64,000 nt of DNA, taken from the NCBI RefSeq assembly GCF_026151205.1, contig NC_087081.1, positions 15,426,837 to 15,490,836 on the forward strand, read 5' to 3'. The notes beneath the pieces are model-generated. The model was not told where the DNA came from and did no database searches. It was given only the letters and a program-made list of their open reading frames with translations. The first letter of the stretch is position 1. The number at the start of each line of letters is the position of its first letter. The stretch comes from Bolinopsis microptera (lineage: Eukaryota; Ctenophora; Tentaculata; Lobata; Bolinopsidae). Positions 11,545 to 23,361 of the stretch are shown in pieces. The position numbers were made by a program, and so were the translations under genes.

Positions 11545-13500
11545 TCACCGCACTCTCAAAAGTGACAAAATAGAAAATGAAGCTGCTTTCAAAAGTCTAA
11601 CTCTTAATAAAGGTGGGATTGTTCTTGATATATGATATGAAGCTTTTAAAAATCCTGCATCACTATGCGTAGTGGGCGTAATTAAATTAAATGATACTGG
11701 TTCAAACTTAAAATTTGGAAAAGGAAGCATTATGTAGCTCTGTAAAAAGTTATGTTCAATTTTATCTAAAGTCTTACATCTGACATCTATGAGTTTCTGG
11801 CGATTGTTCTGAGGTTGTGGTGAGCCTTTTTCTGGAGTCTCAATCTCCTTCATCATGTCCTCCAGTAGATAGGGGTCATTTTGGATTATAACTCCTTCCT
11901 CATGAACTATAAGGGTCTCCTTCACAGATATCGTCTCTTTCTTTTCGTTATGTCTCTTGTTCTTTTTAGTGGGAGTCTTTTTGTTGCTGGCTTGTACGTC
12001 CGTTTTAGAAGGGCTTCCAACAGATGTTTGTTGGTTTGAATTCTCGCTAGGCTCTGGATTGTATTCTGAGCCTTTCCTTCTAGGTTTGTTATCCCGCTTT
12101 TTTTGACGAGAATTAGGTTTTTCAATGTCAGGTTCTGAAACACAAAATACATGTCAGCGATCATGAGTTTTCATTGAAAACTTATTGTATAATCGATTAT
12201 TGTTAATCTTCAATAATAAATATTTCGATTTGGTGCCTTTCTAAGGCATTCTAATTCTAGTTAAACTGTGCTGCAATTTCATGCAAGTCTGCAAACTTTC
12301 AAAGCCCTGAAATGTACGCTGCCTAATTCATCAATATTCCTTATCCTAGCTTAATATCACTTTGATAATATGGTAGACACTCGTTCTTATCAGGCAAGTA
12401 AAATATATCTAAATCATAACACTAAGAAAACCAACAACTACAGACTTACCACAAAATGGATGAAGCGAGGGGGCCCATTTTTGCGAAAGTCCAAGGTCCC
12501 CTAACTCGTTGATGAAATCCATTAATTGAGAATCACTCATATCATGATCTGATAATATGCAAAGCAAATGGTAATAAAACAACTTCAGCTCATAAACTCT
12601 TTTTGGTGACATGGTTCTTCCAAGATTCTTTTCAATGATCGGGTCTTCCAGCGTGAAAATAGATCTATCCATTTTCTGAGTAACTTTTTTAAGGTCAAAG
12701 TCTCTTATGTCAATAGCATACATGGAACTGTCCAACTCACAAGCATAGAACCGTAAGAAATCAAGGAAAATTTCACCCTCTGAAGCTGCAATGGATTCTT
12801 CTTGTTTAATGTAGGGAGGCTTAACAATAACATGATCTATTTTGTGCTTTCCGTGGAGGAGAAAGTTAATGTACATGAGTATGTGCCCATATGAAGATAG
12901 CCCACCTATTTTGGCGCTACCTAATGAAGGTTCCTTTGAAAGCACATACTTGATGAAACGTCCTACTGCAGGAACTTTTATATTCTTTTGGGCATATGTA
13001 TTCAATAATGCAGAGTTTTCCAAAACATCATGTTTGGGATCGTGATTGGAGGAAAAAGTTACATCCAACTCCATTGCATTTTTCTTGTGCTTAACAGTAA
13101 GAATTGGATGATTACCACGCCTTACAAAGTTTAACATTGTAAAGGGTGAGGAATTTCTTTTGAGAGAATCGCGGAGTGGGTTAAAGTAGGTATTTTTTCG
13201 CTTCAAGTCATAATTTGACATGACAAAGCAGTCAACGTCAGATGATTTGGTACCAAAGCCATTTATGCATGATCCAAAAATGTATACATTTGCACTGGGG
13301 CCAAATGTATTATGGCAAATTGCTCTCAGATCGTCAACAGCTTCATTTCTCTTTTGATTGAAAGCGTCATCTTGATGTGAGTTGTCATTGTAACAGTTGA
13401 TAACTTCTGTTAATGTGCGAACTGCACTTTCACTCCTCTCAGGTATGTCATCAACACCAAAGTAAATTTTACCATTTCTTTTAAATTTTTCTTCCGGCAT
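11545..13500 (-). CDS. Cid1/GLD-2/TUTase-type non-canonical nucleotidyltransferase
   Basis: Two exons (13500-12450 and 12134-11545) join in phase and give about 546 residues. The product should add untemplated nucleotides (A or U) to RNA 3' ends. The catalytic Pol-beta motif is FGSCINGFGTKSSDVD (residues 75-90), giving Asp88 and Asp90, with the third carboxylate at Asp146 in MELDVTF. NSALLNTYA and GGLSSYGHILMYINFLL fit the PAP/OAS1-associated nucleotide-binding core; EGEIFLDFLRFYACELD and LEDPIIEKNLGR follow as expected. The second exon adds about 196 residues, Lys-rich at first (KKTPTKKNKRHNEKK) and not recognisable. A, U or dual specificity cannot be read from the sequence. The start is the first Met before the conserved core; AG/GTA just upstream suggests a preceding non-coding exon. 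Confidence 0.88.
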
Positions 13501-13832
13501 TACCTAGAAAAGTTTTTGTTACTTGATTTATTTACTTCACATTTCAAGTTTTTATAAAACCATAGTTATAACATATTAAAATTCTTTGAAAGCAGGAAAT
13601 CATACACTTGAAAAAACAACTTTGTATTGAATATGGAATGAACTTCTGGACTCAATACACTCTTTATCGAATGCCAGAATCTTTTAAAGCAGCTTTTAAA
13701 AGCAGAACAAAAAACTTATGCAAATCAAATCAGATAATAGTATAACACAAACATCTCAAACTTCATTGTAAATAATGGCTACAATACAGGCTAGAATTGA
13801 CAGGCATACATATATCAGGGGCAACATGTGGG

Positions 13833-13913
13833 CAGTGGCGTAACGTTACTTTGTGCCGCCCCCCTGCTGATTGAAATTTGCCGCCCCTTTTCCGCCCCTA
13901 AAATTTTGTGTCC

Positions 13914-13946
<33 letters not shown>

Positions 13947-14171
13947 TCGGGTACTTTTTTTGCCGCCCCCTACACCTTTTTGCCGCCCCCTGAAGCAACA
14001 ATGGTACCCCAAATATTTTTTTCACGTCGACCGAACGCTAAATTCGACAGGGTAGTTGACCAATAAGGCGCTTTTTCCGTGAAATCAGACCTACAATCCA
14101 GGAAAATGCCGCCCCCCTAAGGTGCCGCCCCCCTGCTAGCAGGGTTAGCAGGGGCGGTTGTTACGCCACTG
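13833..14171. mobile_element. hAT-type MITE with perfect 8-bp target duplication
   Basis: Terminal inverted repeats CAGTGGCGTAAC / GTTACGCCACTG bound a 339-bp element, and the 8-bp sequence CATGTGGG lies directly outside both ends. An 8-bp duplication and CAGTG ends are characteristic of hAT elements. The interior is a run of GCCGCCCCC motifs and a poly(A) tract of about 28, with no coding potential, so it is non-autonomous. Confidence 0.92.
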
Positions 14172-14179
14172 CATGTGGG

Positions 14180-16440
14180 AGCTGGCTGGCGTTATGTCTG
14201 GTGTTCGATCGACGGACTCAGGGGCTTGAATGAATGTGTAACAGGCAACAGCAAACACAAACTTATAAAACGAGTGAAATAGGACACCATATGTGTACTA
14301 TCTCAGCCACACAGAATAATTAGGTCGAATCGCATGGTCGCCAAAGGGTCCAGTATGTTGATGCAATGATGTGCTTCATAGCATTTGCGATTAACTGTGT
14401 GTTACTACTGCATGGCTGAGGCATCCAAATGAGGATTGGACGCCTCACAACATGATTTCACAAAGATCATGCGTGCGTTTACAGTCAAACGTTTGAGTAA
14501 AATAACAAGCTATATATTGCAATATTTCCGAATACTCTTTTTCAAGCACCAGATAATAATTTCAGGGCGTCCACAGATGCCTGGACACCCTCAGCAGCCG
14601 CCTCTGATATTGTATATGTTATATTTTACAGCAATCTGTCGCAAAACAGGGGGTTTAAAAAGTTCAGAACTATAATAATAATAAATACAACATTTATAAA
14701 CCGCCTTATAGCTAAATCATATAACTTGATATAATTTAATCCTACAATATTACTCTGACATGGTTCCTTAGGCACCTGAATATGTAATATCCGGCTCGGA
14801 AAATCATTTGTAAGTTGCATAGTTGTAATGTTTCTGGGGCAAAATTTGGATTGATTCCGTTTGTTGCAACAAGGAAAAGACTCTCAATGAAACAAGAATG
14901 GAGCAAGAAATTTAATTTTAGCAGAATTCATAAAATGTAATGCCCATTAAGTGTATGACTTTTTGTCCTTGACTGCTAGTTTGGTTTTGGAAGGACAAGT
15001 AACTAACGGGCAAGGAATGCGCGTGCCTGAAAGCTTTTGCGCACACCGAAATGCTATTTCAGTTAAGTTTTTAAAGACAAGGCTCATATTTGTATTAGGA
15101 CAAAAAGAAAATTGTTAGCAGATATTAGGGATTCTGTGTATAGTTGTTACTATAGGTTGCAGTTTTACTTAATATATATAACGGGTGATACTCGTAAAAT
15201 ATATGTTCCATATATTGGACCGTCGACGAGTCCACCTCGGCGCGCGTTTTGGTAGGTTGTAAACCTACAGCGATCTCGATGGGTTGACACCGTCAATAAA
15301 TCACATTGCACGCTTCAAAGATAAAGTTGCAAACTTTTGATCAGCCCAAAATGAAACCTTTTTGGAGACTTTGATATTTTAACTTAAAATCTTTGTTCTG
15401 TCAAATTTCTTTTTAGAGGAAAACGTTATTTTTACAAGACGAACATTTTGCCAAAACCGGATGAAAACTCTTATCTGCAATCTAGTTTATCTCTTTTACT
15501 TTTGAAGTTAGGCCCCAGCCAGTAAAGTTTTTTGGCCGTGCACAGCTTGACGGATGTTACTCGTCTAAATTTCTTCGAAGTAGCGCGCGCCGCTTTCTTC
15601 TCGATGGCACGAGCTACGAAGTTGCGCGCACCGGGCCAGATCATTAACATGACAATGGTCAATGCACAGCGCATAGTACATATTATTAATATCGTGATCC
15701 CGATACTTACTGGGCCGCGCTCATCCTGTCATTCCGTTGAATCTTTATGTTTATGAACGTACTAATGATATACTATTTAAATATAAATAGAGAATATAAA
15801 CGACAATTTGGGTTACAACGTGATACAAGCCTGGCGTATTTGAACCAAATGCGCGGCGCAAGTAGGCGGTTTTGTGATTTATTTATCCGGCCAATAATCA
15901 GATTTTACAATTATAACCCAGCACGCGGCTTTTTCTTTTTGTTTTTCATACGTTGTATGACCCGATTTGCTCTAACCAGAGCCCTCTCGCTTGCAGCTAG
16001 TATAGCGCGCCACCGCCTACATGTGAAACAAGTGCGTCACGAGTATACACTGACACATGGCTATGTAATGCGAATGACCCGACTTACTGGACCGCGCTCA
16101 GCCTGTCATTCCGCCGAATATAATCTTTATAAACATGATAGCGTGAGGTCCCCAGGTAAGACCCGACGCGCACGAGTGCACGGCTCCCTCTGTATGAGTA
16201 TCGTCGTAAGAACGATACATCATAGCGAAACGACCGTGGGGGTCACGACGTGAAACAAGCTTTTGTAGTGTATACGTCATTTCTTTCCAATTGATTGGTA
16301 GTTAGCGTGTACGTACGTTTCTTTCAAAGCTGCAATTGATTATAAACGATTATTTGAATGGTGGCCACGTGCACTTCCAATACAATGAGCATGGAGCATC
16401 CTCACTTTTTTCATTTCGATCTGTGATCTGGAAGTTGTAA
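14180..16440. other. Intergenic region with dispersed repeat pieces
   Basis: No supported gene. It contains three pieces of an inverted-repeat-prone family also found at 35.4-36.4 kb: a block at 15179-15265 (GGGTGATACTCGTAAAATAT ... TCGACGAGTCCACCTCGG ... GTAGGTTGTAAACCTAC) and two blocks at 15711-15752 and 16085-16140 (CTGGGCCGCGCTCA, CCTGTCATTCCG). Open frames of up to 168 codons crossing these blocks are repeat-derived and were not called. Confidence 0.6.
15179..15265 (+). repeat. Dispersed repeat, block alpha, copy 1
   Basis: Shares GGTGATACTCGTAAAATAT, CCATATATTGGACC, TCGACGAGTCCA and the near-palindrome GTAGGTTGTAAACCTAC with copies at 35557-35645, 36063-36150 and, inverted, 36228-36355. 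Confidence 0.85.
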
Positions 16441-17961
16441 TTCACAGTTAAAAGAACGATCGCTGAAAGGAAAAAAAAGTATGCAATTGAAGTTCGGAAT
16501 AGATTCTCTGGCCTGGTAGAGGAGGATGATGGGGCCACTGAAAGCTACAGGAAGCTTATGGTTGCTATTGAGGCGGCAAACAAGAGCCTTCTGCCAAAGA
16601 AGACTCGACAAAAGCAGATTGACCCCTCAAGTGACCCAAGAGTGGACAGTGCAAGGAGGGGACTGTTCTTGGCCAAGGACAAATACCATCAGGAGCCTTG
16701 CGAGGAGAAGAGAGAGGAAGTCGCCACTAAAAAGGATTTGTTAAAGGCCTGCTACAAAGAGGTAGAGGAGGAGATCCTGAAAGGAAAGATCAGGAAAGTT
16801 GAGGATACTGCTGATCGTTGTAAGAACAAGGAAAGCTGGAAGCTTGTCAACGATATTTCAGGGAGAACAAATCCCAGCTGTGGACTCGTTGAAGGGGGCA
16901 GCTCAACAGAACGTCTCGAGAACTGGAGGAAGCACTTCTCTGGATTACTTGGACAGCCACCCACAGTCCCTGACAATAGTATTCCTATCAGGAATATACA
17001 CCCTCCACTGAATATAGAGGATGGCCCGTTCACAATTGAGGAACTACGTCTTGCCAAAAAGCAGATAGTAGAAGGTAAAGCTTATGGTGATGATGGTATC
17101 TCACCTGAAGTGATGAAGAGGGTGGACATTGATGACGTCATCCTGAAGTTCTGCAACGATGCACTATGTGACGGTCTCATGCCCGATCAATGGAAGCTCA
17201 GTAATATTGTTCCTGTGCCAAAGAAAGGGGACCTCACTAAGACCGACAACTACAGAGGAATATCTCTGACATCGATAGTCAGTAAAACTCTGAACAAAAT
17301 GTTGCTTAACAGGATGAAGCCAAGTCTTGAGGAAGTTTTAAGGGACAACCAGAATGGCTTTAGACCTGGGCGCTCTACAACATCGCACATTCTTGCTCTA
17401 CGAAGAATTATGGAGGGTGCTAGAGCCAAAAACCTAAAGGCCACCATGGTTTTCATTGATTTCAAGAAGGCGTTCGATAGTGTGCATAGAGGTTTGCTCA
17501 TGAAGATATTGAAAGCATATGGCATACCAGAAGCCATAGTGCGGCTCATTGAGGGTATATATACGAGCACAAAGGCTAAAGTAGTTACAGCTGATGGTAT
17601 AACAGAGATTTTTGATATCCTGGCTGGAGTACTGCAAGGAGACACTCTTGCCCCGTACTTGTTCATTATCGTGATTGACTATATCATGACAGTGACTATA
17701 GACGATGATGACTCGGACTCTGGGTTCACTCTCAGGCCTGCACGGAGTAGAAGGATTGGTGCCGAGAAGATCGCAGACGTCGAGTTTGCACATGATGTTG
17801 CCCTTATCACTGATACCATTGAAGGGGCAAAACTACTCCTGGACAGGCTTGAGGAAGCAGCACTGAGTGTTGGGCTAGCCATGAACGACACTAAAACTAA
17901 GTTCATGACTCTGAACATGACAGAGGAGGCGAGTAGTCTTAACAGTTGTGGTGGAAACCAG
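16441..17961 (+). mobile_element. RTE-like LINE, 5'-truncated, upstream part of a split copy
   Basis: An open frame from 16441 to 17961 encodes the linker and reverse transcriptase of a non-LTR retrotransposon: VPVPKKGD, DNYRGISLTS, NGFRPGRSTTSHI, VFIDFKKAFDSVHR, LAGVLQGDTLAPYLF and FAHDVALITD. The catalytic FADD box reads FAHD, so the first catalytic Asp is His and the copy is expected to be inactive. No endonuclease domain precedes it, and a stop lies at 16438-16440, so the 5' end is truncated. The frame runs into foreign satellite sequence at 17962 and ends at an accidental stop at 18018. The rest of the element resumes at 23462. Confidence 0.93.
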
Positions 17962-18174
17962 AGTTTGGAAAATACGAATTTTCGTTTTGTTACGTTCCCT
18001 GCTGTGGGCTTCATCTGACCGAAATCAAACTTACAGCACCTCAATCGTGTCATATGCCACATGTAGATGACTGACTAATTGGTTACGGGCCAGAAATTTG
18101 GTAAAAACTGTAAAATTTTGGTCCTGCAAAGTTTATCTTAGAAAACTGAAAATGGGACAGAAAATGGGACAATA
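17962..18174 (+). repeat. Satellite R, copy 1, left fragment
   Basis: Begins AGTTTGGAAAATACG and ends AAATGGGACAATA. It matches the uninterrupted copy at 27852 onward almost base for base. The rest of this R fragment lies at 23362-23461, after a LINE insertion. Confidence 0.92.
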
Positions 18175-21100
18175 CAAGGTTTACAAGGTTTACAAGGTTT
18201 ACAAAAAATAGATCTATATTACAGTGAGATAATGTCAGATCAGCATAGCTAAAGGTCAAAGTCCGAAATCCAAATAGAAAATCCGTTACCATTAAGGTGT
18301 TTGATGAGTGTAAAGAAAAAGTGAAAATGAAGGGGCTGTGGAGGAAATGTGATATCCCGTACTGAGACACTAATGTTCGTGTTTCTTCTTTATAGGGAAT
18401 CGTGTTCTGCACAGCTGAGCGACGAACTTGGTGAATTCCACTATGTGCTCCGGTAGAAAGAGGCTCTTCATGTCATGAAATAGTAATGACTTTGTGGGCT
18501 CCTTCATGTTAGTCCTACTGGAATGGTACCTGGGACATGTTCTAAGGAAGTGTTCTTCATCTTCTATTATCGGATCAACACAAGGAAGATTAACAAAGAG
18601 CTCCATCATGGACTTTTCGCTGCAGAATTCACAAATTCTGTGATGTTGACTTCCAGTTCTGCTCCCATATCTTCCAGTTTCTACGTTTAGCTTATGTCCG
18701 CTCATTCGGATCCTAGCCACTAAGTTGCTTCCAGTTCTCGACGGTAGCGTGAGGTACGGCTCCTGCTCGAAAGCACCTTTAACTTTATTATAGAACGTAA
18801 GCTTCTTATTGGTTTGTCTTTCTGTTTCCCATAGATTGATAAATCGGTTATGTGCCCTTTCCTGACATAACAATGGGTTGTAAAGTTGATGTTCAAGTTT
18901 GTTCTCGTCGAGTATCATTAGCATTGATTCCAGTGCTCTGAACCAACCTAAATCAAGTTTCTTCTGCTCAGCAAAAGCGTGCCTGGCTAGGGCTGGTGAG
19001 TCTTCTAGTTCAAGTCTTGCAAGGCGATTATGGAAATCGGTGACTTGTTTAACATATCGAACTACAATAGGGGTTCTTCCGCAGTCTCCCCAAACAGCTG
19101 CGTTGGATGTAGATTTGCCAACTCCAAGGGTCCATTTAAGGATGGCGAGGTGCATTCTTTCGAATGGGTCAGCTGCAATGCCTGCCAGTGGGGATTGCTT
19201 CGTATTGTCAGTTGTGCTGGCAAAAGCCTTAATTCCTGAGCTACTGCTGATCCAGACTTCCACTCCGTACGATACAACTGGCAGTATGAGGGAGTCGAGC
19301 AGTTTAAGAACTGCGACCTTGGATATATTGTTAAGGTCTACTTCACTTTTCAGTCCAAAGTATGCCCGGAGAGCTTTTTGTCGTAGAAGGTTTAGTGCTG
19401 TCTTAAAGCTGCCCGACAGTGAGAAGGTGATCCCTAAATAGCAATATGTTTTCGCTGATGGGATTGTTGCTCCCATGTACTGAAAACCGTAACTCTCTTT
19501 GAGTTGCCTTCCACTTTTATTAAAAATCATGATGGCGGTTTTCTTGGTGTTCACCGTGAGCCCCCATTCTCTGCAGAATGACTCAAGTTCAGAGATCATG
19601 ACCTGAAGACTTTCTTTCGAAAGTGCGAGGAGGACAAGATCATCTGCCCACAAGAGGTGGGTCAGAATAGTTTCATTCAGCAATGGACTTGAGATGTCTT
19701 GAACACTGTTCAGTCGTTCCGAAAGTTCATGGATGTAAGTTTTGAATAGTTCGGGGCTCATTGGGTGGCCCTGCTCCGTACCTGCAAGAATATCAAATGA
19801 GTCTGATATTTTAGCGATCAGCTTGATCTTAGCTTTGGAATTCTTGTACATATGTTCTAGACATTTTAGGAATTTTCCATCTATACCAAGGGTTGAGAGC
19901 TTGTACAGAAGAGCTTCACGACTGATGGAGTCGAAAGCTTTGCGAAAATCCACGAAACAAGAGTAGAGTCTTTGTCCTTTGTTATTCACGTATTTGTCTA
20001 CACAAGTGGAAAGGGTGAACAGATGATCCACAGTTCTAGCATTCTTACAGAAGCCAAGCTGGTTTACTGTGTCCGGGCAATGTTCCTTCCTGAATTTTAG
20101 CAAACGGTCCAATAGGATTGTCGCGAAAAGTTTACCAAGGTTGCTCCCGATCGCAATGGCTCTGTAGTTGTCGGGGTCGTAGATACATCCTTTCTTGTGG
20201 AGTGGGCTCACAATCGTAGTGTTCCATGGGTAGACACCAAGGTCCAAGCAACCATTAAAGAGCTTAACTAACACAGAGAGAGCGCAGTGGTTCTGGGCGG
20301 CAGACTTAAGCTGCTCATTGAGTAAACAATCTAGTCCAACTGCCTTACCGTTCTTAAGTGTTTTCACCGCATGTACAACCTCTTTCGATGATATCTCATC
20401 ATTTAGTATGCTCATTATTTGTTCATTTGCTTTAGTCACTGTTCTATACTGTGGGAAGTTTGTATCCTTCTTTTTGTAGAGATCCAGAAAGAATTGGTAG
20501 AACTTCGCCATGTCGAATATGTCCAGCTTGGAGGGTTTTTCGTTAAACTTCTTCAGTTTCTTCAAGTTCTTCCACGAAATCTTATTTTCCTGCAGAATTT
20601 CCTGGTTTAACTCTTGGAAGAAAACAGCCTTTTTCCTTTTTAACAATTTTTTATAGTCCTTCTTCCTAGAGTAGAAGCGGATTCGTAGAAGGGCGTCCGA
20701 GGGGTTTTTCCCGTACTTCCTTGTTAGAATATTAAGCTCTCGCTTAGTTGTAATGCACTCAGCATCGAACCACTTTTGTTTTGGGCGGAGTTTACTGCGT
20801 CGTTTCTTTTTAGAAAAACACCTTATCTTTTGCTCACTATTGGCACAGTTTGAGGGTTGATCGGTGCAGAGTGCGCTTTCAAGAATGTGAACGAACTTCT
20901 TGTTCGTGGAGTAGATGTTTTCTACTGTATCAAGAGTTGAGGTCGAAATATCCAATAGCTGATTTGTTATTTCGGCCTTGTTAAGATTATCAGTAAACTG
21001 TTGGGCCGTTGCATCTCCATCCCATTTCGGTCTTTTAGGTGCATCTTGATGAAGCTCTTGAATTAATTCAGCGGCTATCATTTGGATTCTAACTGAGAGT

Positions 21101-23361
21101 TGACAGAGGATAGGTCTGTGATCTGATAGGTTAGTTAAGGAAAGAACTTTGAACCGTTTTACCATATTCCTGATGCTCGGTGAAACTGCTATGTAGTCAA
21201 CGACACTTTGTCCGTTGTACTGATAGCAGGTGAGCTCACCAAAAATGTCACCAATGACATTGCCGTTCAATAGAGTGAGGTCACAGCTGCCCAGAAGGTC
21301 AAGGAATCTATTACCTCTTTCATTTAGTACAGAATCTTTACTGGCTCGGCAAGGTCTGGGTGCATTCGATTTCTTCTTTTTCATCCAGTCTTTTGTCACT
21401 GGGATGAAGTTGACACCACCTGTACGAGCATTTAGGTCACCTACTAGCATAATTTCAGAGTGACCAAGTTGCTCTCCGATAAAGTGGAGAAGAGCTTCAA
21501 GAGTATTCTCCTCAACTCCAAGACTCTTCATCCTGACTTTATAAGAGGAATTTTCGGGTGAGTCGTATATGTTTATCAGAGTGATGTTCTTTTCGGCCTT
21601 TGTGTACGTTTTCGAAATGGATACTGCTTGGATGTCTGTTGAACCTGTTTCGATTTGGGTAATGTACTTTTCGAGCGACCGTTGAACACCGATGCATAGG
21701 CCTCCTGATCTTGAGGATACCCTGTTTTTGTTAAAGCAGCGGTAGTTGGGCACCACTACTTCTCCCTTTGTTTCTTGTAGACAAAATATCGGTGACATCT
21801 CGATGATCTCACGAAACTCATCAATCTCGGTCTTGTTTCCTAGTGAGTGGTGAGATATGTTATTGATGTTCCATGACACAACTGAGAGGTCCTGATCATG
21901 GTTTTGTGCTGCGGTGTGGGATAGTTCATCAACTTTACTGCTATTGTCTCTCTGCAGTTTTCCCACAATTACGCTCCCTGTATTATTCATTATGATCGTT
22001 GCTTCGGGTGAACTCATGTAAAGTTTGCCTAGTTAGGGTTGACGTTCTATTAAGGGCATCTCGGCATCTGAGCCATAGTTTAGCTAAACCCTTGGGCGAA
22101 AGTCTCAGTGCTTCACCGTCTTTTGTAACATATCTCTCCAAGTAGCCGCTGAGGTTGTCATTACCGACTGTGCATATTCGGTCTTCATAGTGGTTCTCTT
22201 CTCTGAGCCATTTTATAAAGTCACCCATATATTGGTTGGCAGCTTGAATCTTTGTGTTGAGGTTAGGGTTACCTGGTGTTGGTATTATGAGCGAGTAACA
22301 TATCTTGCAATTGGTTTCTTCTAAGGCCAATCGAAGGATACTTTTAAAGTTTCTTATGAAAGTGGGGAACGTTAGCCCCCTCTTGATGTCATTTATTCCC
22401 AAGTGAATAAAGATTATCTCAAGGTTGAAGCTTTTGATTTCGGATATGAGCTTCTGTTTTTCCACTAAGTCACTAACTGAGCTGTATTGCACTTTTTTAA
22501 TATCATAACTTCTGGAGAATTTTCGCTGGTCGAAGTCTTCATGGTAAGAATCATACACTAGGAGTACTTTCTTTTTTCTTTGATACTCGTGACTTGACTT
22601 TGTGAGTGATGCTTGTTGTGGTTTATGAGTTACTTCGGGAGATGCTTCATGCAAATTCCCTTCAGCCTCGCCTGGAGGTTGGTCAATTATCGACGCCGTA
22701 GGTTCCGCATTAACCTCTAATATCTCCGAGTACAACGTGGTAGATGATGAGCACTTATGAATGGTTTCATCGTGATTTGACTCAACTTCCTTTGATATCG
22801 CCTTTTCTTTATCTCTAGTTGCGCTTAAGAGTTGTTGCAGACAATTTATGGTATCATTTTGATTTGGCTCACAAGTAAAGTCGCTTAGCTGATCCATTAT
22901 CATCTTTTCTTTATCTTTAACTGACTCTGTAAGTTGTTGCAGGCCAAAGGTGATTCTTTCAATGTCGTCAGCAGATGGTTCCTCCATATCGGCTGTTTCA
23001 TTTGCACTGTTCAGAGAATGAGGGATCATTTCTTCGGTTTGAGTTGCAATCTCGTACACAGTTGTTTCTGTCTGGGCGCAACTATCCGTCGTCGACGGAC
23101 TTGTAGATAAACTGTTTCTTAGGGTTTCTGTCTGGACGCCGATATCCACTGTAAATGGACCAGTTTCTTCATGGGTTAAAATTTCATTTGTTACAGTTTC
23201 TCGTTGAGAGTCGGCATCCTGTGAGCGGCAGATGGTTGCTGTTTTAAGGGGACTATTCATTTTTAAATCTCGGCTTTTTTCTGCATCACAGTGACAAGAG
23301 CAGAGGACAGGCTTTGGAGAGATGTTAACCAAGGACTCCAACCTATCAACCGTTTGGGCTA
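18175..23361 (-). mobile_element. CR1-like LINE inserted into satellite R
   Basis: A minus-strand non-LTR element of about 5.2 kb with both reading frames open. The 3' end is a short 9-bp tail repeat (CAAGGTTTA on the plus strand, about three copies at 18175-18207), as in CR1/L2-type elements. The 7-bp sequence GACAATA occurs at both borders (18168-18174 and 23362-23368) and once in the uninterrupted satellite copy, so it is the target duplication. The 5' end begins right after GACAATA, within the apparent ORF1, so the element may be slightly 5'-truncated. Confidence 0.93.
18370..22017 (-). CDS. LINE ORF2: APE endonuclease and reverse transcriptase
   Basis: A 1,215-residue open frame without breaks. 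The endonuclease shows VVSWNINN (about residue 47), LQETKG (about 80), LVGDLNARTGG (about 193), DYIAVS and LSDHRP (about 300), all expected for an active APE-type nuclease. The reverse transcriptase shows KKGCIYDPDNYRAIAIG, FVDFRKAFDSISR, AGTEQGHPMSPELF and the catalytic LLWADDLVLL. A C-terminal CEFC...EEHFLRTC cluster resembles the cysteine/histidine knuckle of many LINE ORF2 proteins. It starts 35 bases inside ORF1 in another frame. All key residues look present, so recent activity is plausible. Confidence 0.95.
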   Translation of the reverse strand: MSSPEATIIMNNTGSVIVGKLQRDNSSKVDELSHTAAQNHDQDLSVVSWNINNISHHSLGNKTEIDEFREIIEMSPIFCLQETKGEVVVPNYRCFNKNRVSSRSGGLCIGVQRSLEKYITQIETGSTDIQAVSISKTYTKAEKNITLINIYDSPENSSYKVRMKSLGVEENTLEALLHFIGEQLGHSEIMLVGDLNARTGGVNFIPVTKDWMKKKKSNAPRPCRASKDSVLNERGNRFLDLLGSCDLTLLNGNVIGDIFGELTCYQYNGQSVVDYIAVSPSIRNMVKRFKVLSLTNLSDHRPILCQLSVRIQMIAAELIQELHQDAPKRPKWDGDATAQQFTDNLNKAEITNQLLDISTSTLDTVENIYSTNKKFVHILESALCTDQPSNCANSEQKIRCFSKKKRRSKLRPKQKWFDAECITTKRELNILTRKYGKNPSDALLRIRFYSRKKDYKKLLKRKKAVFFQELNQEILQENKISWKNLKKLKKFNEKPSKLDIFDMAKFYQFFLDLYKKKDTNFPQYRTVTKANEQIMSILNDEISSKEVVHAVKTLKNGKAVGLDCLLNEQLKSAAQNHCALSVLVKLFNGCLDLGVYPWNTTIVSPLHKKGCIYDPDNYRAIAIGSNLGKLFATILLDRLLKFRKEHCPDTVNQLGFCKNARTVDHLFTLSTCVDKYVNNKGQRLYSCFVDFRKAFDSISREALLYKLSTLGIDGKFLKCLEHMYKNSKAKIKLIAKISDSFDILAGTEQGHPMSPELFKTYIHELSERLNSVQDISSPLLNETILTHLLWADDLVLLALSKESLQVMISELESFCREWGLTVNTKKTAIMIFNKSGRQLKESYGFQYMGATIPSAKTYCYLGITFSLSGSFKTALNLLRQKALRAYFGLKSEVDLNNISKVAVLKLLDSLILPVVSYGVEVWISSSSGIKAFASTTDNTKQSPLAGIAADPFERMHLAILKWTLGVGKSTSNAAVWGDCGRTPIVVRYVKQVTDFHNRLARLELEDSPALARHAFAEQKKLDLGWFRALESMLMILDENKLEHQLYNPLLCQERAHNRFINLWETERQTNKKLTFYNKVKGAFEQEPYLTLPSRTGSNLVARIRMSGHKLNVETGRYGSRTGSQHHRICEFCSEKSMMELFVNLPCVDPIIEDEEHFLRTCPRYHSSRTNMKEPTKSLLFHDMKSLFLPEHIVEFTKFVAQLCRTRFPIKKKHEH

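Noticed and set aside
12842-13045. 67-codon plus-strand frame
   Set aside because: Lies antisense within the nucleotidyltransferase coding exon and shows no independent features.
15179-15265. Possible hammerhead ribozyme in block alpha (GACGAGTCC..)
   Set aside because: The GACGAGTCC word resembles part of the core, but the CTGANGA and GAAA core elements are not both present in the right places on either strand.
18899-19441. 180-codon plus-strand frame
   Set aside because: Antisense shadow of the LINE ORF2.
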